From: Micromonospora lupini str. Lupac 08
GTDB taxonomy: Bacteria > Actinomycetota > Actinomycetes > Mycobacteriales > Micromonosporaceae
Assembly (NCBI RefSeq): GCF_000297395.2
Contig: NZ_HF570108.1
Span: forward strand, 2,708,106-2,772,105
DNA: 64,000 bases
Direction of reading: 5' to 3'
The notes under the pieces are model-generated. The model was given only the letters and a program-made list of their open reading frames with translations. It searched no databases and was not told the origin of the DNA. Below, in pieces: positions 11,025 through 20,010 of this stretch. Position numbers and translations under genes: made by a program. The first letter of the stretch is position 1. The number at the start of each line of letters is the position of its first letter.

Positions 11025-14000
11025 ATGCACTGGTCCCCCCGCTGGCTCAGCGCCGGCGCGGTCGGCGCGCTGGTGGTCGGCCTCGCCGCGCCGGCGTCCG
11101 CCGAGCCGCCCGTCCGGCCCACCGGCCCGCGCCCGGGCACGTCCGCCCCGGGCGCCGCGCCCGTCCGCATCACCCTCATCACCGGCGACCAGGTCGAGCT
11201 GGCGCCGGCCGCGCCGGGCCGGGTCGCCGCCACCGTACGCCCGGGGCCCGGGCGGGAACGGGTCATCTTCCAGACCCTGGAGGTCGACGGCGGGCTGCGG
11301 GTGCTGCCCAGCGACGCCCTGCCCTACGTCTCCAGCGGCGTCCTCGACGCCGACCTGTTCGACGTGCAGGAGTTGGCCGCCGAGGGCTACGGCGACGCCA
11401 CGCAGGGCGCTCTGCCGCTGATCGTGCGCTACCAGGAGCCGGCCGCCGGTCGGGTCCGGCCGCTCGGCGGCGTCACCGACGCCCGCCCCCTGGAGAGCAT
11501 CAACGGCGCCGCGTTGCGGGTCGGCAAGGCCGACCTCGGTGGCCTGTGGAGCACCCTCGCCGGCACGCCGACAGCCCGCGCCACGACCGCCGCGCCCCGC
11601 CTGGGCGGCGGTATCGCCCACGTCTGGCTGGACGGGCGGGTGCACCCGACGCTGGAGCACAGCGTCCCGCAGATCGGCGCACCGACGGCCTGGGCGGCCG
11701 GCCGCGACGGCAGCGGCGTGCAGGTGGCCGTGCTCGACACCGGCGTCGACGCCACCCACCCCGACCTGGCCGGGCGGATCGCCGAGGCGCAGGACTTCTC
11801 CGGCAGCGGCAGCGCCCGCGACGGCCACGGCCACGGCACGCACGTCGCGGCCACCATCGCGGGCAGCGGCGCCGCGTCGGCGGGGCTGCGCAAGGGCGTC
11901 GCGCCCGGCGCGCGGCTGCTGGTCGGCAAGGTGCTCGACGACAACGGCTCGGGCTACGACTCGGCCATCATCGCCGGCATGGAGTGGGCCGCCCACTCCG
12001 GCGCGAAGGTGGTCAGCATGAGCCTCGGCGGTGCCCCGACCGACGGCACCGACCCGATGAGCCAGGCGGTGAACGACCTGACCGCCGAGACCGGGGCGCT
12101 CTTCGTGGTCGCCGCCGGTAACTCGGGCGCGGCGCGTACCGTCGGCTCGCCGGGCGCGGCCGCGGCGGCGCTCACCGTCGGCGCGGTGGACCGCGACGAC
12201 AACCTGGCCGAGTTCTCCAGCCGCGGGCCGCGTGTGGGCGACAACGGCCTGAAGCCCGAGATCACCGCGCCGGGCGTCGGGATCGTCGCCGCGCGCGCCG
12301 CCGGCACCACAATGGGTACGCCTGTGGGCGACGCCTACACGACCGCGTCCGGGACCTCGATGGCCACCCCGCACGTGGCGGGCGCGGCGGCGATCCTCGC
12401 GCAGGACCACCCGGACTGGTCCGCCGGGAAGTTGAAGGACGCGCTGGTCAGCACCACCAGGGGGAACCCGGCCCTGACCGTTTTCGAGCAGGGCGGCGGT
12501 CGGGTCGACGTGGCGCGGGCGCTCACCCAGCGGGTGTACGCCTCGGCCACCGTCGACTTCGGTCGGATCACCACGGGCGGCGCGGCGGTGCAGCGCACCG
12601 TGACGTACACCAACGACACGGCGGGGTCGCAGACCCTGCGGCTGGCCCTGGACCTGCGCAACCTGGACAGCGGCGCGGCCGAGAGCGACGGCGTGGCCGT
12701 CGAGTCCGGTGAGGTGACCGTGCCGGCGGGCGGCAGCGTGGCCGTGCCGCTGCGCGCCGACCCGGCGAAGCTGGCCCGGGGCCCGCACGGCGGTTGGCTG
12801 GTGGCGACCGGCGCGGACGGTGTCGCCGTGCGCACGCCGGTGGGGCTCACCGTCAGCGGCCCGCTGCACCAGGTCACCGTGAAGGTGCTGGACCGGCAGG
12901 GTCGGCTGACCCTCTCGCCGGGGCTCACCCTCTACGGTGAGCAGCCCGAGTCGGACTTCTGGGGCTGGTGGCCGGGCGAGGGCACGCTGCAGGTCGAGGA
13001 GGGCACGTACCTGCTGACCGCGCTTGTCGAGCACGGCGCCCCCCTCGACGAGCAGCTGACCGAGGCCGTCGAGCCCGAGCTGACCGTCGATCGGGACCTG
13101 ACAGTGGTGCTCGACGCCCGCAAGGGCACGCCGGTGCGGATCGAGACGCCGAAGCCCAGCGAGCAGCGGGCCACGCTCAGCTACTACGTGCACCGCGTGC
13201 TGGGCAACGGCCGGCAGATCGACCACGGCGTGATGGCGTACAGCACCGTCCAGCAGGTGAACGTCACGCCGACCCGCCCGGTGCGTCAGGGCGAGTTCGA
13301 GTTCGCCTCGCGCTGGCAGCTCGTCGCGCCCATGGTGGACGCGACCATCAGCGGGGTGTCCGGTCCGTCGGACATCAACCTGCTGGGTACGTCGCCGGCG
13401 CCGACGGGTCGGCGGAAGCTGCCGCTGGTCTGGGCCGGCGCCGGCACCCCGGCCGAGCTGGCCCGGGTGCGGGGCGCTGCCGCGCTGCTCGCCGCCGACC
13501 CCAACCGGAGCGAAGACGAGCAGGTGGCCGCCGCGGCGGCGGCCGGCGCCGCGGCGGTGCTGATCGTCCGCCCGCAGGACCAGACCGCGTGGACGGTCTG
13601 GCGGCCGGCCGGCGAGCGGCTGCCGGTTCCGGCGATGGTCGTCGCGTACGACGACGGGCAGCGGCTGATCGCGGCGGCGCGCAGGGGCCGGGCGACGTTG
13701 GACCTGACGCTGACCGTGGACAGCCCCTACCTGTACGACGTGTGGCAGGTGTCGAAGGGTCGGGTGCCGGAGCGGATCGTGCACACGGTGACCGCACAGA
13801 ACACCGCCGAGGTGACCGCCAGCTACGGCGACACGGGCGCGGGCTGGGCCACCGAGGAGCGGTTCGGTTGGCGTCCGTGGCAGGAGTACTCCTGGAACGA
13901 CGACCAGCGCATCATCCGCAACGGGACCAGCCGGCAGGAGTTCGTCAGCGCCGGGGACTCCTGGTGGCAGCACCGGGTGCTGCACAAGGAGATGTTCATG

Positions 14001-14744
14001 CAGTGGGGGCAGGTGACCGGTGGGCTGACCCAGGAGCCCCGGCGGTACGCGGCCGACGACCGGGAGGTCGAGACCTGGCACGCTCCGGTGATCCGTCCGG
14101 CCGTGCCGGCCGGTGGGGCGCCGGTGCCGACGCGTACGGGCGACAGCCTGGACGTGCGGGTGCCCGAGTTCGTCGATGCCGACGGGCACTACAGCGTGGC
14201 CGGCAACAGCGAGGAGCAGGACACCGTCGAGGCTCGCCTCAGCCGCGACGGGCAGCAGATCGCCGACCTGTCCGACGGCTGGGCGCCGGTGCCGACCACC
14301 GCCGCAGCGGCCCGCTACCGCCTCGACGTGACGACCCGGCGGGCCTCGGACCAGTGGCGCTACGCCACCCGTACCGACACGGCGTGGCAGTTCACCTCGG
14401 CCCGGCCGGCGGGTGACGCGGCCGTGCCGCTGTCGCTGCTCCAGGTGGACTACCGGGTGCCTGCCGACCTGCTCGGCGCCGTACCCGGCCACCGGCCGCA
14501 CCAGCTGGGGCTGACCCTGCGCCAGCCGAGGGGAGTCGTCGCGCCGACGGGCACCAGCCTGCGGGTGGAGGTCTCCTTCGACGAGGGCGTCACCTGGCGG
14601 GCCGCGCCGACCAGAGGGTCGGGGACCCGCTGGACCGCGACCGTGCCGGCCGGGCGGGGAACCGTGTCGCTGCGGGTGCACGCCACCGACCGGGCCGGGA
14701 ACTCCGTCGACCAGACGGTGCTGCGGGCGTACGGGCTGCGCTGA
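11025..14744 (+). CDS. secreted S8 subtilisin-like serine protease, large
   Basis: 1239 aa. ATG with GAGGAG nearby, and a signal peptide ending at about residue 26 (ALVVGLAAPASA). Peptidase S8 domain with catalytic Asp238 (LDTGVD), His270 (HGTHVA) and Ser445 (GTSMATPHVAG); the oxyanion Asn is in AAGNSG. An N-terminal pro-region (30-215) precedes the catalytic core. After about 520 come beta-rich accessory domains and a region near 800-880 that looks like a protease-associated insert (LPLVWAGAG...VLIVRPQDQ). It is probably exported and cleaves extracellular proteins. A strong terminator follows, and a TrmB/LuxR-type regulator on the other strand converges on it, a frequent pairing in Micromonospora and Streptomyces. 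Confidence 0.92.
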   Translation: MHWSPRWLSAGAVGALVVGLAAPASAEPPVRPTGPRPGTSAPGAAPVRITLITGDQVELAPAAPGRVAATVRPGPGRERVIFQTLEVDGGLRVLPSDALPYVSSGVLDADLFDVQELAAEGYGDATQGALPLIVRYQEPAAGRVRPLGGVTDARPLESINGAALRVGKADLGGLWSTLAGTPTARATTAAPRLGGGIAHVWLDGRVHPTLEHSVPQIGAPTAWAAGRDGSGVQVAVLDTGVDATHPDLAGRIAEAQDFSGSGSARDGHGHGTHVAATIAGSGAASAGLRKGVAPGARLLVGKVLDDNGSGYDSAIIAGMEWAAHSGAKVVSMSLGGAPTDGTDPMSQAVNDLTAETGALFVVAAGNSGAARTVGSPGAAAAALTVGAVDRDDNLAEFSSRGPRVGDNGLKPEITAPGVGIVAARAAGTTMGTPVGDAYTTASGTSMATPHVAGAAAILAQDHPDWSAGKLKDALVSTTRGNPALTVFEQGGGRVDVARALTQRVYASATVDFGRITTGGAAVQRTVTYTNDTAGSQTLRLALDLRNLDSGAAESDGVAVESGEVTVPAGGSVAVPLRADPAKLARGPHGGWLVATGADGVAVRTPVGLTVSGPLHQVTVKVLDRQGRLTLSPGLTLYGEQPESDFWGWWPGEGTLQVEEGTYLLTALVEHGAPLDEQLTEAVEPELTVDRDLTVVLDARKGTPVRIETPKPSEQRATLSYYVHRVLGNGRQIDHGVMAYSTVQQVNVTPTRPVRQGEFEFASRWQLVAPMVDATISGVSGPSDINLLGTSPAPTGRRKLPLVWAGAGTPAELARVRGAAALLAADPNRSEDEQVAAAAAAGAAAVLIVRPQDQTAWTVWRPAGERLPVPAMVVAYDDGQRLIAAARRGRATLDLTLTVDSPYLYDVWQVSKGRVPERIVHTVTAQNTAEVTASYGDTGAGWATEERFGWRPWQEYSWNDDQRIIRNGTSRQEFVSAGDSWWQHRVLHKEMFMQWGQVTGGLTQEPRRYAADDREVETWHAPVIRPAVPAGGAPVPTRTGDSLDVRVPEFVDADGHYSVAGNSEEQDTVEARLSRDGQQIADLSDGWAPVPTTAAAARYRLDVTTRRASDQWRYATRTDTAWQFTSARPAGDAAVPLSLLQVDYRVPADLLGAVPGHRPHQLGLTLRQPRGVVAPTGTSLRVEVSFDEGVTWRAAPTRGSGTRWTATVPAGRGTVSLRVHATDRAGNSVDQTVLRAYGLR

Positions 14745-14758
14745 CCGCGGAGTGACGA

Positions 14759-14793
14759 GTGGGGCCCGCCGTCGCGCCGACGGCGGGCCCCAC
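14759..14793. terminator. bidirectional terminator between protease and regulator
   Basis: Perfect 16-bp inverted repeat (arms 14759-14774 and 14778-14793) with a 3-base loop, exactly between two convergent genes. It can serve both directions. Confidence 0.85.
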
Positions 14794-14798
14794 CGCCT

Positions 14799-15818
14799 TC
14801 AGAGCCAGCCGCGCCGGGCGACCTGGAACGCCAGCCCGGGTCGGGTGTCCACGCCTGCGGCGTCCATCAGGTCGGCGAGGCGACGCTGCACCGTCCGGCG
14901 GCTCACCCCGAGCTGGGAGGCGATGGACTTGTCCGGTACGCCGGCCACGAACAGCGATAGCAGTCGGGCCTCGTCGGCGTCGGGCTGGTAGCCGTCGACC
15001 GGGCGGTCGTCGGCCTCGTCGCGCCGGCTCTCGGTCGTGGCGGCGGCGAGCGGGTCGTCGAGTCGCAGCCGGGTGGCCACCCGCCAGTGGCTCTCGAAGA
15101 GGGCGAGCAGCGCGTCGAGCAGTTGGCTGCGGCCGATCACCGCGGCGCTCGGCTCGCCGCCGTCGCGGTCGGGCACCAGCGGACAGATCGCGGTACGGGC
15201 GTCCACGATGGCCAGCCGGACCGGCAGCCGGTCCAGGACCCGGGCCTGCTCACCGGCGGCGACCCCCTTGGCCAGGTCCGTGAGGGCGCCCGGCTCCAGC
15301 AGCAGGTCCCGCTCGTAGATGGCCCGGTAGCTGACGCCGCGCGCCAGCGCGTCGAACTCCTCGACGTTCTCCGGGCCCGCCATGGCCAGCGGGTTCGCCC
15401 GGCAGAACCAGAGCACCTCGCTGCGGGCCGAGTTCTGCAGGTCCCGCAGCCGGTCGCGCAGCACCCGGCCGCCCCGGATCACCTCGACCAGGTGGTCCAC
15501 GTGGTGGCGGCGCAGCCCGGAGCGGTACTCCTCGGCCAGTTGGGTGACCCGGCGCCGGGCCGCCTCCAGGTCCTCCTGGTGGCGCAGCAGCGTCGCGCCC
15601 AGGGCGACGTCCGGCGCTCTGGGGCGCAGCGGGGCGTCCGGGTCACTGTCGGTGGGCTGCACCAGGCCCTTGGCCCGCAGCGCCTCGACCTGCTCGACGA
15701 CCTGCGCCCGGGGCCGGCCCAGCCGGTGGACCAGCTCGTCCACCCGGGCCGTGGTGAGCTGGAGCAGGCAGCGGTAGAGCTCCTCCTCGGCGGGGGTCAG
15801 GCCGATCACGTCCAACAC
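14799..15818 (-). CDS. TrmB/LuxR-type transcriptional regulator
   Basis: 339 aa from GTG. Residues 1-75 resemble a TrmB-type winged helix (LTPAEEELYRCLL...VDELVHRLGRPRAQVVEQVEALRAKGLV). A coiled-coil linker and a phospholipase-D-like sensor region follow (ARSEVLWFCRANPLAM...YRAIYERDLL). The C-terminal 60 residues are a LuxR-class HTH (SIASQLGVSRRTVQRRLADLMDAAG). Convergent with the secreted protease, whose expression it plausibly controls; this is inference from neighbourhood. It belongs to the small insert separating nadK from recN. Confidence 0.82.
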   Translation of the reverse strand: MLDVIGLTPAEEELYRCLLQLTTARVDELVHRLGRPRAQVVEQVEALRAKGLVQPTDSDPDAPLRPRAPDVALGATLLRHQEDLEAARRRVTQLAEEYRSGLRRHHVDHLVEVIRGGRVLRDRLRDLQNSARSEVLWFCRANPLAMAGPENVEEFDALARGVSYRAIYERDLLLEPGALTDLAKGVAAGEQARVLDRLPVRLAIVDARTAICPLVPDRDGGEPSAAVIGRSQLLDALLALFESHWRVATRLRLDDPLAAATTESRRDEADDRPVDGYQPDADEARLLSLFVAGVPDKSIASQLGVSRRTVQRRLADLMDAAGVDTRPGLAFQVARRGWL

Positions 15819-15920
15819 GGGGCAAGACTGTACGTCGGTGGGGTGCGGGCCGTACCGGGGCCCGGTCGTGGGGCCGGTCGGCTGGTCAACTGTCGGCCCT
15901 CGCGTCTACTGTCGGGTGCT

Positions 15921-17678
15921 GTGCTGGAAGAGCTGCGCATCACCGGACTCGGCGTCATCGAGGACACCACGCTGCCGTTGACCGGCGGGATGAACGTCAT
16001 CACCGGCGAGACCGGTGCCGGCAAGACGATGGTGGTGACCGGCCTCGGCCTGCTCTTCGGCGGCCGGGCCGACGCCGGGCGGGTCCGTGCCCAACCGGGC
16101 CGGGCAGTGGTCGAGGGGCGGCTGCGCCTCTCCGGGCGGGTCGCCGACACGGTGCACGCCCGGATCAGCGAGGCCGGTGGCGAGCCCGACGAGGACGGCT
16201 CGCTGCTGCTGAGCCGCACGGTGACGGTGGAGGGCCGCTCCCGGGCCCACCTCGGTGGCCGGAGCATGCCGGTGTCGATGCTGGGCGAGGTAGGCGAGCA
16301 GGCGGTGGCCGTGCACGGCCAGTCCGACCAGCTGCGGCTGCTGCGCCCGGCCGAGCAGCGGGCCGCTCTGGACCGCTTCGCCGGGCCGGCGCACGAGAAG
16401 CTGCTCGACGCGCTGCGCGAGGCGTACACGGGGTGGCGGCGGGTCGTCGACGACCTGGCCGACCGGCGGCGTAACGCCCGCGAACGCAACCAGGAGGCCG
16501 ATCTGCTGCGGCTGGGCCTCGACGAGATCACCCGCGTCGACCCGCAGCCCGGCGAGGACGACGAGCTGAAGACCGAGGCGCAGCGGCTGGAGCACGCCGA
16601 GGGCCTGCGGACGGCCGCGCAGGTGGCCCAGCAGTGCGTGGCGGGCGGCGCCGAGGCGGCCGACGAGACACCTGACGCGACGGCGCTGCTCGGCACGGCC
16701 CGACGCACCCTGGAGGCGCAGTCCGGCACCGACCCGGCGCTCGGCGAGCTGGCGGCCCGCCTGGAGGAGGCGGCCACGCTGGTGACCGACGTCTCCGCGG
16801 AGCTGTCGGCGTACCTGGCGACCCTCGACGCGGACCCGGCCCGGTTGCAGCACGTCTACGAGCGGCGGGCCGCGCTGCGGGCGTTGACCCGCAAGTACGC
16901 CGACGACGTCGACGGCGTCATCGCCTGGGCCGACCGGGCCCGCACCCGACTGTCCGACCTGGACACGTCCGACGACCTGCTCGACGAGCTGGACCGGGAG
17001 GGGCAGCGGCTGGCCGGTGAGGTGGCCGACCTGGCCTCCCGGGTGTCGGTGTCCCGGCAGGAGGCGGCGGTTCGCTTCGCCGACCAGGTCACCGTGGAGC
17101 TGGCCGGTCTGGCCATGCCGCACGCCCGGATCGAGGTGGCGGTGCTGCCCCGGCCGGCCGGGCGGGCCGAGCCGACGCTGACTGTCAACGGCGTCGAGGT
17201 GGGTGTCGCGGCGGACGGCGGCGACGAGGTGGAGCTGCGGTTGCTGGCCCACCCGGGCGCGCCGTCGTTGCCGTTGCAGCGTGGGGCCTCCGGCGGTGAG
17301 CTGTCCCGGGTGATGCTCGCCATCGAGGTGGTCTTCGCCGGCTCGGGCGGCCCGCCCACGCTTGTCTTCGACGAGGTCGACGCCGGTGTCGGCGGCCAGG
17401 CCGCGGTGGAGATCGGCCGGCGGCTGGCCCGGCTGGCCCGCAGCCACCAGGTGCTGGTCGTGACCCACCTGCCGCAGGTGGCCGCGTTCGCCGACCGGCA
17501 CCTGGTAGTGGCGAAGGACACCGGCGGCGCGGTGACCACCAGCGGGGTACGCGTCGTGGAGGACACCGAACGCGCCCGCGAACTGGCCCGGATGCTCGCC
17601 GGTTTGCCCGATTCGGATCTGGGTATCGCTCACGCTGAGGAGCTTCTGGCCGTGGCCGCCAAGGAAAGGCGGTTGTGA
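15921..17678 (+). CDS. recN: DNA repair ATPase RecN
   Basis: 585 aa from GTG; the longer open frame upstream is antisense to the regulator gene and not coding. SMC-like ABC ATPase: Walker A GETGAGKT at 29-36, coiled-coil arms in the middle (RRRNARERNQEADLLRLGL and following), then signature SGGELSRVMLAIE and Walker B LVFDEVDAGVGG with the H-loop THLPQVAA. It acts in double-strand-break repair. No SOS box GAACNNNNGTTC is seen in the 100 bases upstream. Followed by a hairpin before steA. Confidence 0.95.
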   Translation: MLEELRITGLGVIEDTTLPLTGGMNVITGETGAGKTMVVTGLGLLFGGRADAGRVRAQPGRAVVEGRLRLSGRVADTVHARISEAGGEPDEDGSLLLSRTVTVEGRSRAHLGGRSMPVSMLGEVGEQAVAVHGQSDQLRLLRPAEQRAALDRFAGPAHEKLLDALREAYTGWRRVVDDLADRRRNARERNQEADLLRLGLDEITRVDPQPGEDDELKTEAQRLEHAEGLRTAAQVAQQCVAGGAEAADETPDATALLGTARRTLEAQSGTDPALGELAARLEEAATLVTDVSAELSAYLATLDADPARLQHVYERRAALRALTRKYADDVDGVIAWADRARTRLSDLDTSDDLLDELDREGQRLAGEVADLASRVSVSRQEAAVRFADQVTVELAGLAMPHARIEVAVLPRPAGRAEPTLTVNGVEVGVAADGGDEVELRLLAHPGAPSLPLQRGASGGELSRVMLAIEVVFAGSGGPPTLVFDEVDAGVGGQAAVEIGRRLARLARSHQVLVVTHLPQVAAFADRHLVVAKDTGGAVTTSGVRVVEDTERARELARMLAGLPDSDLGIAHAEELLAVAAKERRL

Positions 17679-17697
17679 CGCCGCGTATTGTGAGCGC

Positions 17698-17730
17698 AAG
17701 CACACCGGCTTGTGCCGACGTGTGCTTCCC
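17698..17730 (+). terminator. stem-loop after recN
   Basis: Arms AAGCACACCGGC (17698-17709) and GCCG-AC-GTGTGCTT (17714-17727) pair with a two-base bulge around a TTGT loop. It lies in the 110-base recN-steA gap and may attenuate read-through. Function not certain. Confidence 0.5.
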
Positions 17731-17788
17731 TGGGTAGGCGGCCCTGCTCAGGCATGTCGCGACAGAAAAGCCTGCCTCACATGCCAGG

Positions 17789-18976
17789 ATGGTCACGATG
17801 CGTCTACCCACGTTGCGCCGGAACCGAAACGCGGAGCCGGGCAGAGTCCTCGGCACCGCGCGCCTTGATCGCCGGACGAAACGGCTGGTCGGCCGGCTGC
17901 GCCCCGGTGACATCGCCGTCATCGACCACGTCGACGTGGACCGGGTGGCGGCCGACTCGTTGGTCGCCGTCGGTGTCGCGGCGGTGCTCAACGCCAAGCC
18001 GTCGGTCTCCGGCCGCTACCCCAACCTCGGGCCGGAGGTGCTGGTCGCCGCCGGCATCCCGCTCCTGGACGATCTCGGGGAGGGCGTCTTCGAGCGGATC
18101 CGCGAGGGCGACCAGGTGCGGATCGAGGGCAACACCGTGTTCGCCGGCGACGAGCCGGTGGCGCACGGCACCCTCCAGGACGCCGAGTCGGTCGCCAAGG
18201 CGATGTCCGACGCCCGGGAGGGGCTGTCGGTGCAGTTGGAGGCGTTCGCCGCCAACACGATGGACTACCTGCGCCAGGAACGCGACCTGCTGCTCGACGG
18301 CGTGGGCGTCCCGGACATCCAGACCCAGATCCAGGGTCGGCACTGCCTGATCGTGGTGCGCGGCTACGACTACAAGGCCGACCTGGACGTGCTGCGCCCG
18401 TACATCCGGGAGTTCAAGCCGGTGCTGATCGGCGTGGACGGCGGCGCGGACGCGCTGGTCGAGGCCGGGTACACCCCCGACATGATCATCGGGGACATGG
18501 ACTCGGTCACCGACGACGTGCTGCGCTGCGGCGCCGAGGTGATCGTGCACGCCTACCCCGACGGGCGGGCGCCCGGCCTGCCCCGGGTCAACGGTCTCGG
18601 CGTCCCGGCCATCACCTTCCCGGCCGCGGCGACAAGCGAGGACCTGGCGATGCTGCTGGCCGACGAGAAGGGCGCGTCCCTCCTCGTCGCGGTCGGCACC
18701 CACGCCACGCTCGTCGAGTTCCTGGACAAGGGACGCGGCGGGATGGCCTCGACGTTCCTGACCCGGTTGAAGGTCGGGGGCAAGCTCGTCGACGCCAAGG
18801 GTGTGAGCCGGCTCTACCGGCAGAGCATCTCCGGTTCGTCGCTGCTGCTGCTTGTGCTCTCGGCGATCGCGGCGATGGCCTCCGCGGTGGCCGTCTCCAC
18901 CGTCGGGAAGGCGTACCTGGGCGTGGTCGCCGAGTGGTGGGACAATTTCGTGTTCCAGCTGTACCGGCTCTTCTAG
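17789..18976 (+). CDS. steA: SteA-family cytokinetic ring/cell-envelope protein
   Basis: 395 aa from ATG (an alternative ATG is 9 bases later). Homologous in layout to Rv1697: an N-terminal region with SVSGRYPNLGPEVLVAAG, a central thiamine-pyrophosphokinase-like nucleotide-binding fold (LIGVDGGADALVEAGYTPDMIIGDMDS), and one C-terminal transmembrane helix (about 345-370, SLLLLVLSAIAAMASAVAV). In Corynebacterium SteA and SteB act with divisome cell-wall hydrolysis. The neighbouring SteB/MctB gene supports this. Confidence 0.88.
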   Translation: MVTMRLPTLRRNRNAEPGRVLGTARLDRRTKRLVGRLRPGDIAVIDHVDVDRVAADSLVAVGVAAVLNAKPSVSGRYPNLGPEVLVAAGIPLLDDLGEGVFERIREGDQVRIEGNTVFAGDEPVAHGTLQDAESVAKAMSDAREGLSVQLEAFAANTMDYLRQERDLLLDGVGVPDIQTQIQGRHCLIVVRGYDYKADLDVLRPYIREFKPVLIGVDGGADALVEAGYTPDMIIGDMDSVTDDVLRCGAEVIVHAYPDGRAPGLPRVNGLGVPAITFPAAATSEDLAMLLADEKGASLLVAVGTHATLVEFLDKGRGGMASTFLTRLKVGGKLVDAKGVSRLYRQSISGSSLLLLVLSAIAAMASAVAVSTVGKAYLGVVAEWWDNFVFQLYRLF

Positions 18977-19003
18977 TTCCCGACCGATCAAGAGGCTGCA
19001 AGC

Positions 19004-19945
19004 GTGATCAACTTCCGCTACCACGTGGTGTCCCTCACCGCGGTCTTCCTGGCTCTGGCGATCGGCCTGGTGGTCGGCACAGCCGCCCTCAACGGCCCGG
19101 TCGCCGACTCGCTCAAGCAGCAGGTCACCGGGCTGCGCAAGGACAACCAGCAGTGGCGGCAGCAGGTCGCCAGCATGGAGAAGCAGCTCGGTCTGGAGGA
19201 GGAGTTCGCCGAGGAGATGTCGCAGGTCGTCCTGCCGGGCACCCTCGCCGGGCGCCGGGTCGTGGTGCTCAGCCTGCCCAACGGGCGTGACCACACCGAG
19301 GGCGTGCTCAAGAAGCTCCAGCTCGCCGGTGCCACCATCACCGGCCGGGTCGACCTGCAGGACAAGTTCATCAACCCGGACAACAACTCCAACCTGCTGG
19401 AGCTGGCCGTCACCGCCGCCCGGCCGACCGCGCAGACCACCGGCCTGCCGGGCAACGGGCACGGCGTGGAGACCTCCAGCGCGCTGCTGGCCAGCGTCCT
19501 GCTGGACCGGGCGCAGGGCACCGCGCCGGTCAGCGACGCCGACCGGCGGGCGGTGCTCGCCGCGTACAACAACGCCGGCTACCTGACCACCGACAACAAC
19601 AAGGTCACCGGGCCGGCCGAGGCCGTCGTGGTCGTCAGCGGTCAGCCGTACGTCGACAAGGACTCCGAGAAGCGCGACGAGTCGGTCGTCAAGATCGCCG
19701 AGCAGTTCGACCGGACCGGTTCGATCGTGGTGGGCGGCAACGGCTCGGCCGGCGGCAACGTGGTGTCGGTGGTCCGCGGTGACCCGGTGCTGTCGCAGAC
19801 CATCTCCACCGTCGACAACGCCAACACGGTGCAGGGCCAACTGGTCACCAGCCTCGCCCTGGTGCAGCAGCTCGTGGAGAAGAAGGCCGGTCAGTACGGC
19901 GTCGGCGACAACGCCGCGTCCCTGCTGCCTAGACTGCCCCAGTGA
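19004..19945 (+). CDS. steB: SteB/MctB-family protein
   Basis: 313 aa from GTG. One N-terminal membrane segment (VVSLTAVFLALAIGLVVGTA) is followed by a coiled coil (LKQQVTGLRKDNQQWRQQVASMEKQL) and an alpha/beta periplasmic-side domain. Mycobacterial MctB (Rv1698) is reported as a copper-tolerance membrane channel, and corynebacterial SteB as SteA partner; both families share this gene slot. No copper-binding cluster of Cys or Met is evident here, so the SteA-linked envelope role seems more likely. The stop overlaps a GTG that opens a 22-codon mini-ORF. Confidence 0.85.
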   Translation: MINFRYHVVSLTAVFLALAIGLVVGTAALNGPVADSLKQQVTGLRKDNQQWRQQVASMEKQLGLEEEFAEEMSQVVLPGTLAGRRVVVLSLPNGRDHTEGVLKKLQLAGATITGRVDLQDKFINPDNNSNLLELAVTAARPTAQTTGLPGNGHGVETSSALLASVLLDRAQGTAPVSDADRRAVLAAYNNAGYLTTDNNKVTGPAEAVVVVSGQPYVDKDSEKRDESVVKIAEQFDRTGSIVVGGNGSAGGNVVSVVRGDPVLSQTISTVDNANTVQGQLVTSLALVQQLVEKKAGQYGVGDNAASLLPRLPQ

Positions 19946-20010
19946 GCGAACGACGTACCCCCGTGTCCGGAACCGTCGCGACCCTGCGCCCGAGCGAGGT
20001 GACGGCGTGA
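19942..20010 (+). CDS. bridging mini-ORF between steB and MraY-like gene
   Basis: 22 codons: its GTGA overlaps the steB stop and its TGA sits inside the GTGA start of the next gene. The peptide begins VSERRTPVSG. No domain is recognisable. It is probably a translational bridge. Confidence 0.35.
   Translation: MSERRTPVSGTVATLRPSEVTA

Noticed and set aside
10719..14681. 1320-aa antisense ORF opposite the S8 protease
   Set aside because: A high-GC shadow with Arg/His-rich composition; the plus strand has a clear signal peptide and catalytic triad.
15819..15920. SOS (LexA) box before recN
   Set aside because: No GAAC-NNNN-GTTC match in the upstream gap.
15906..17705. 599-aa antisense ORF opposite recN
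   Set aside because: A codon-bias shadow; recN on the plus strand has Walker and signature motifs.
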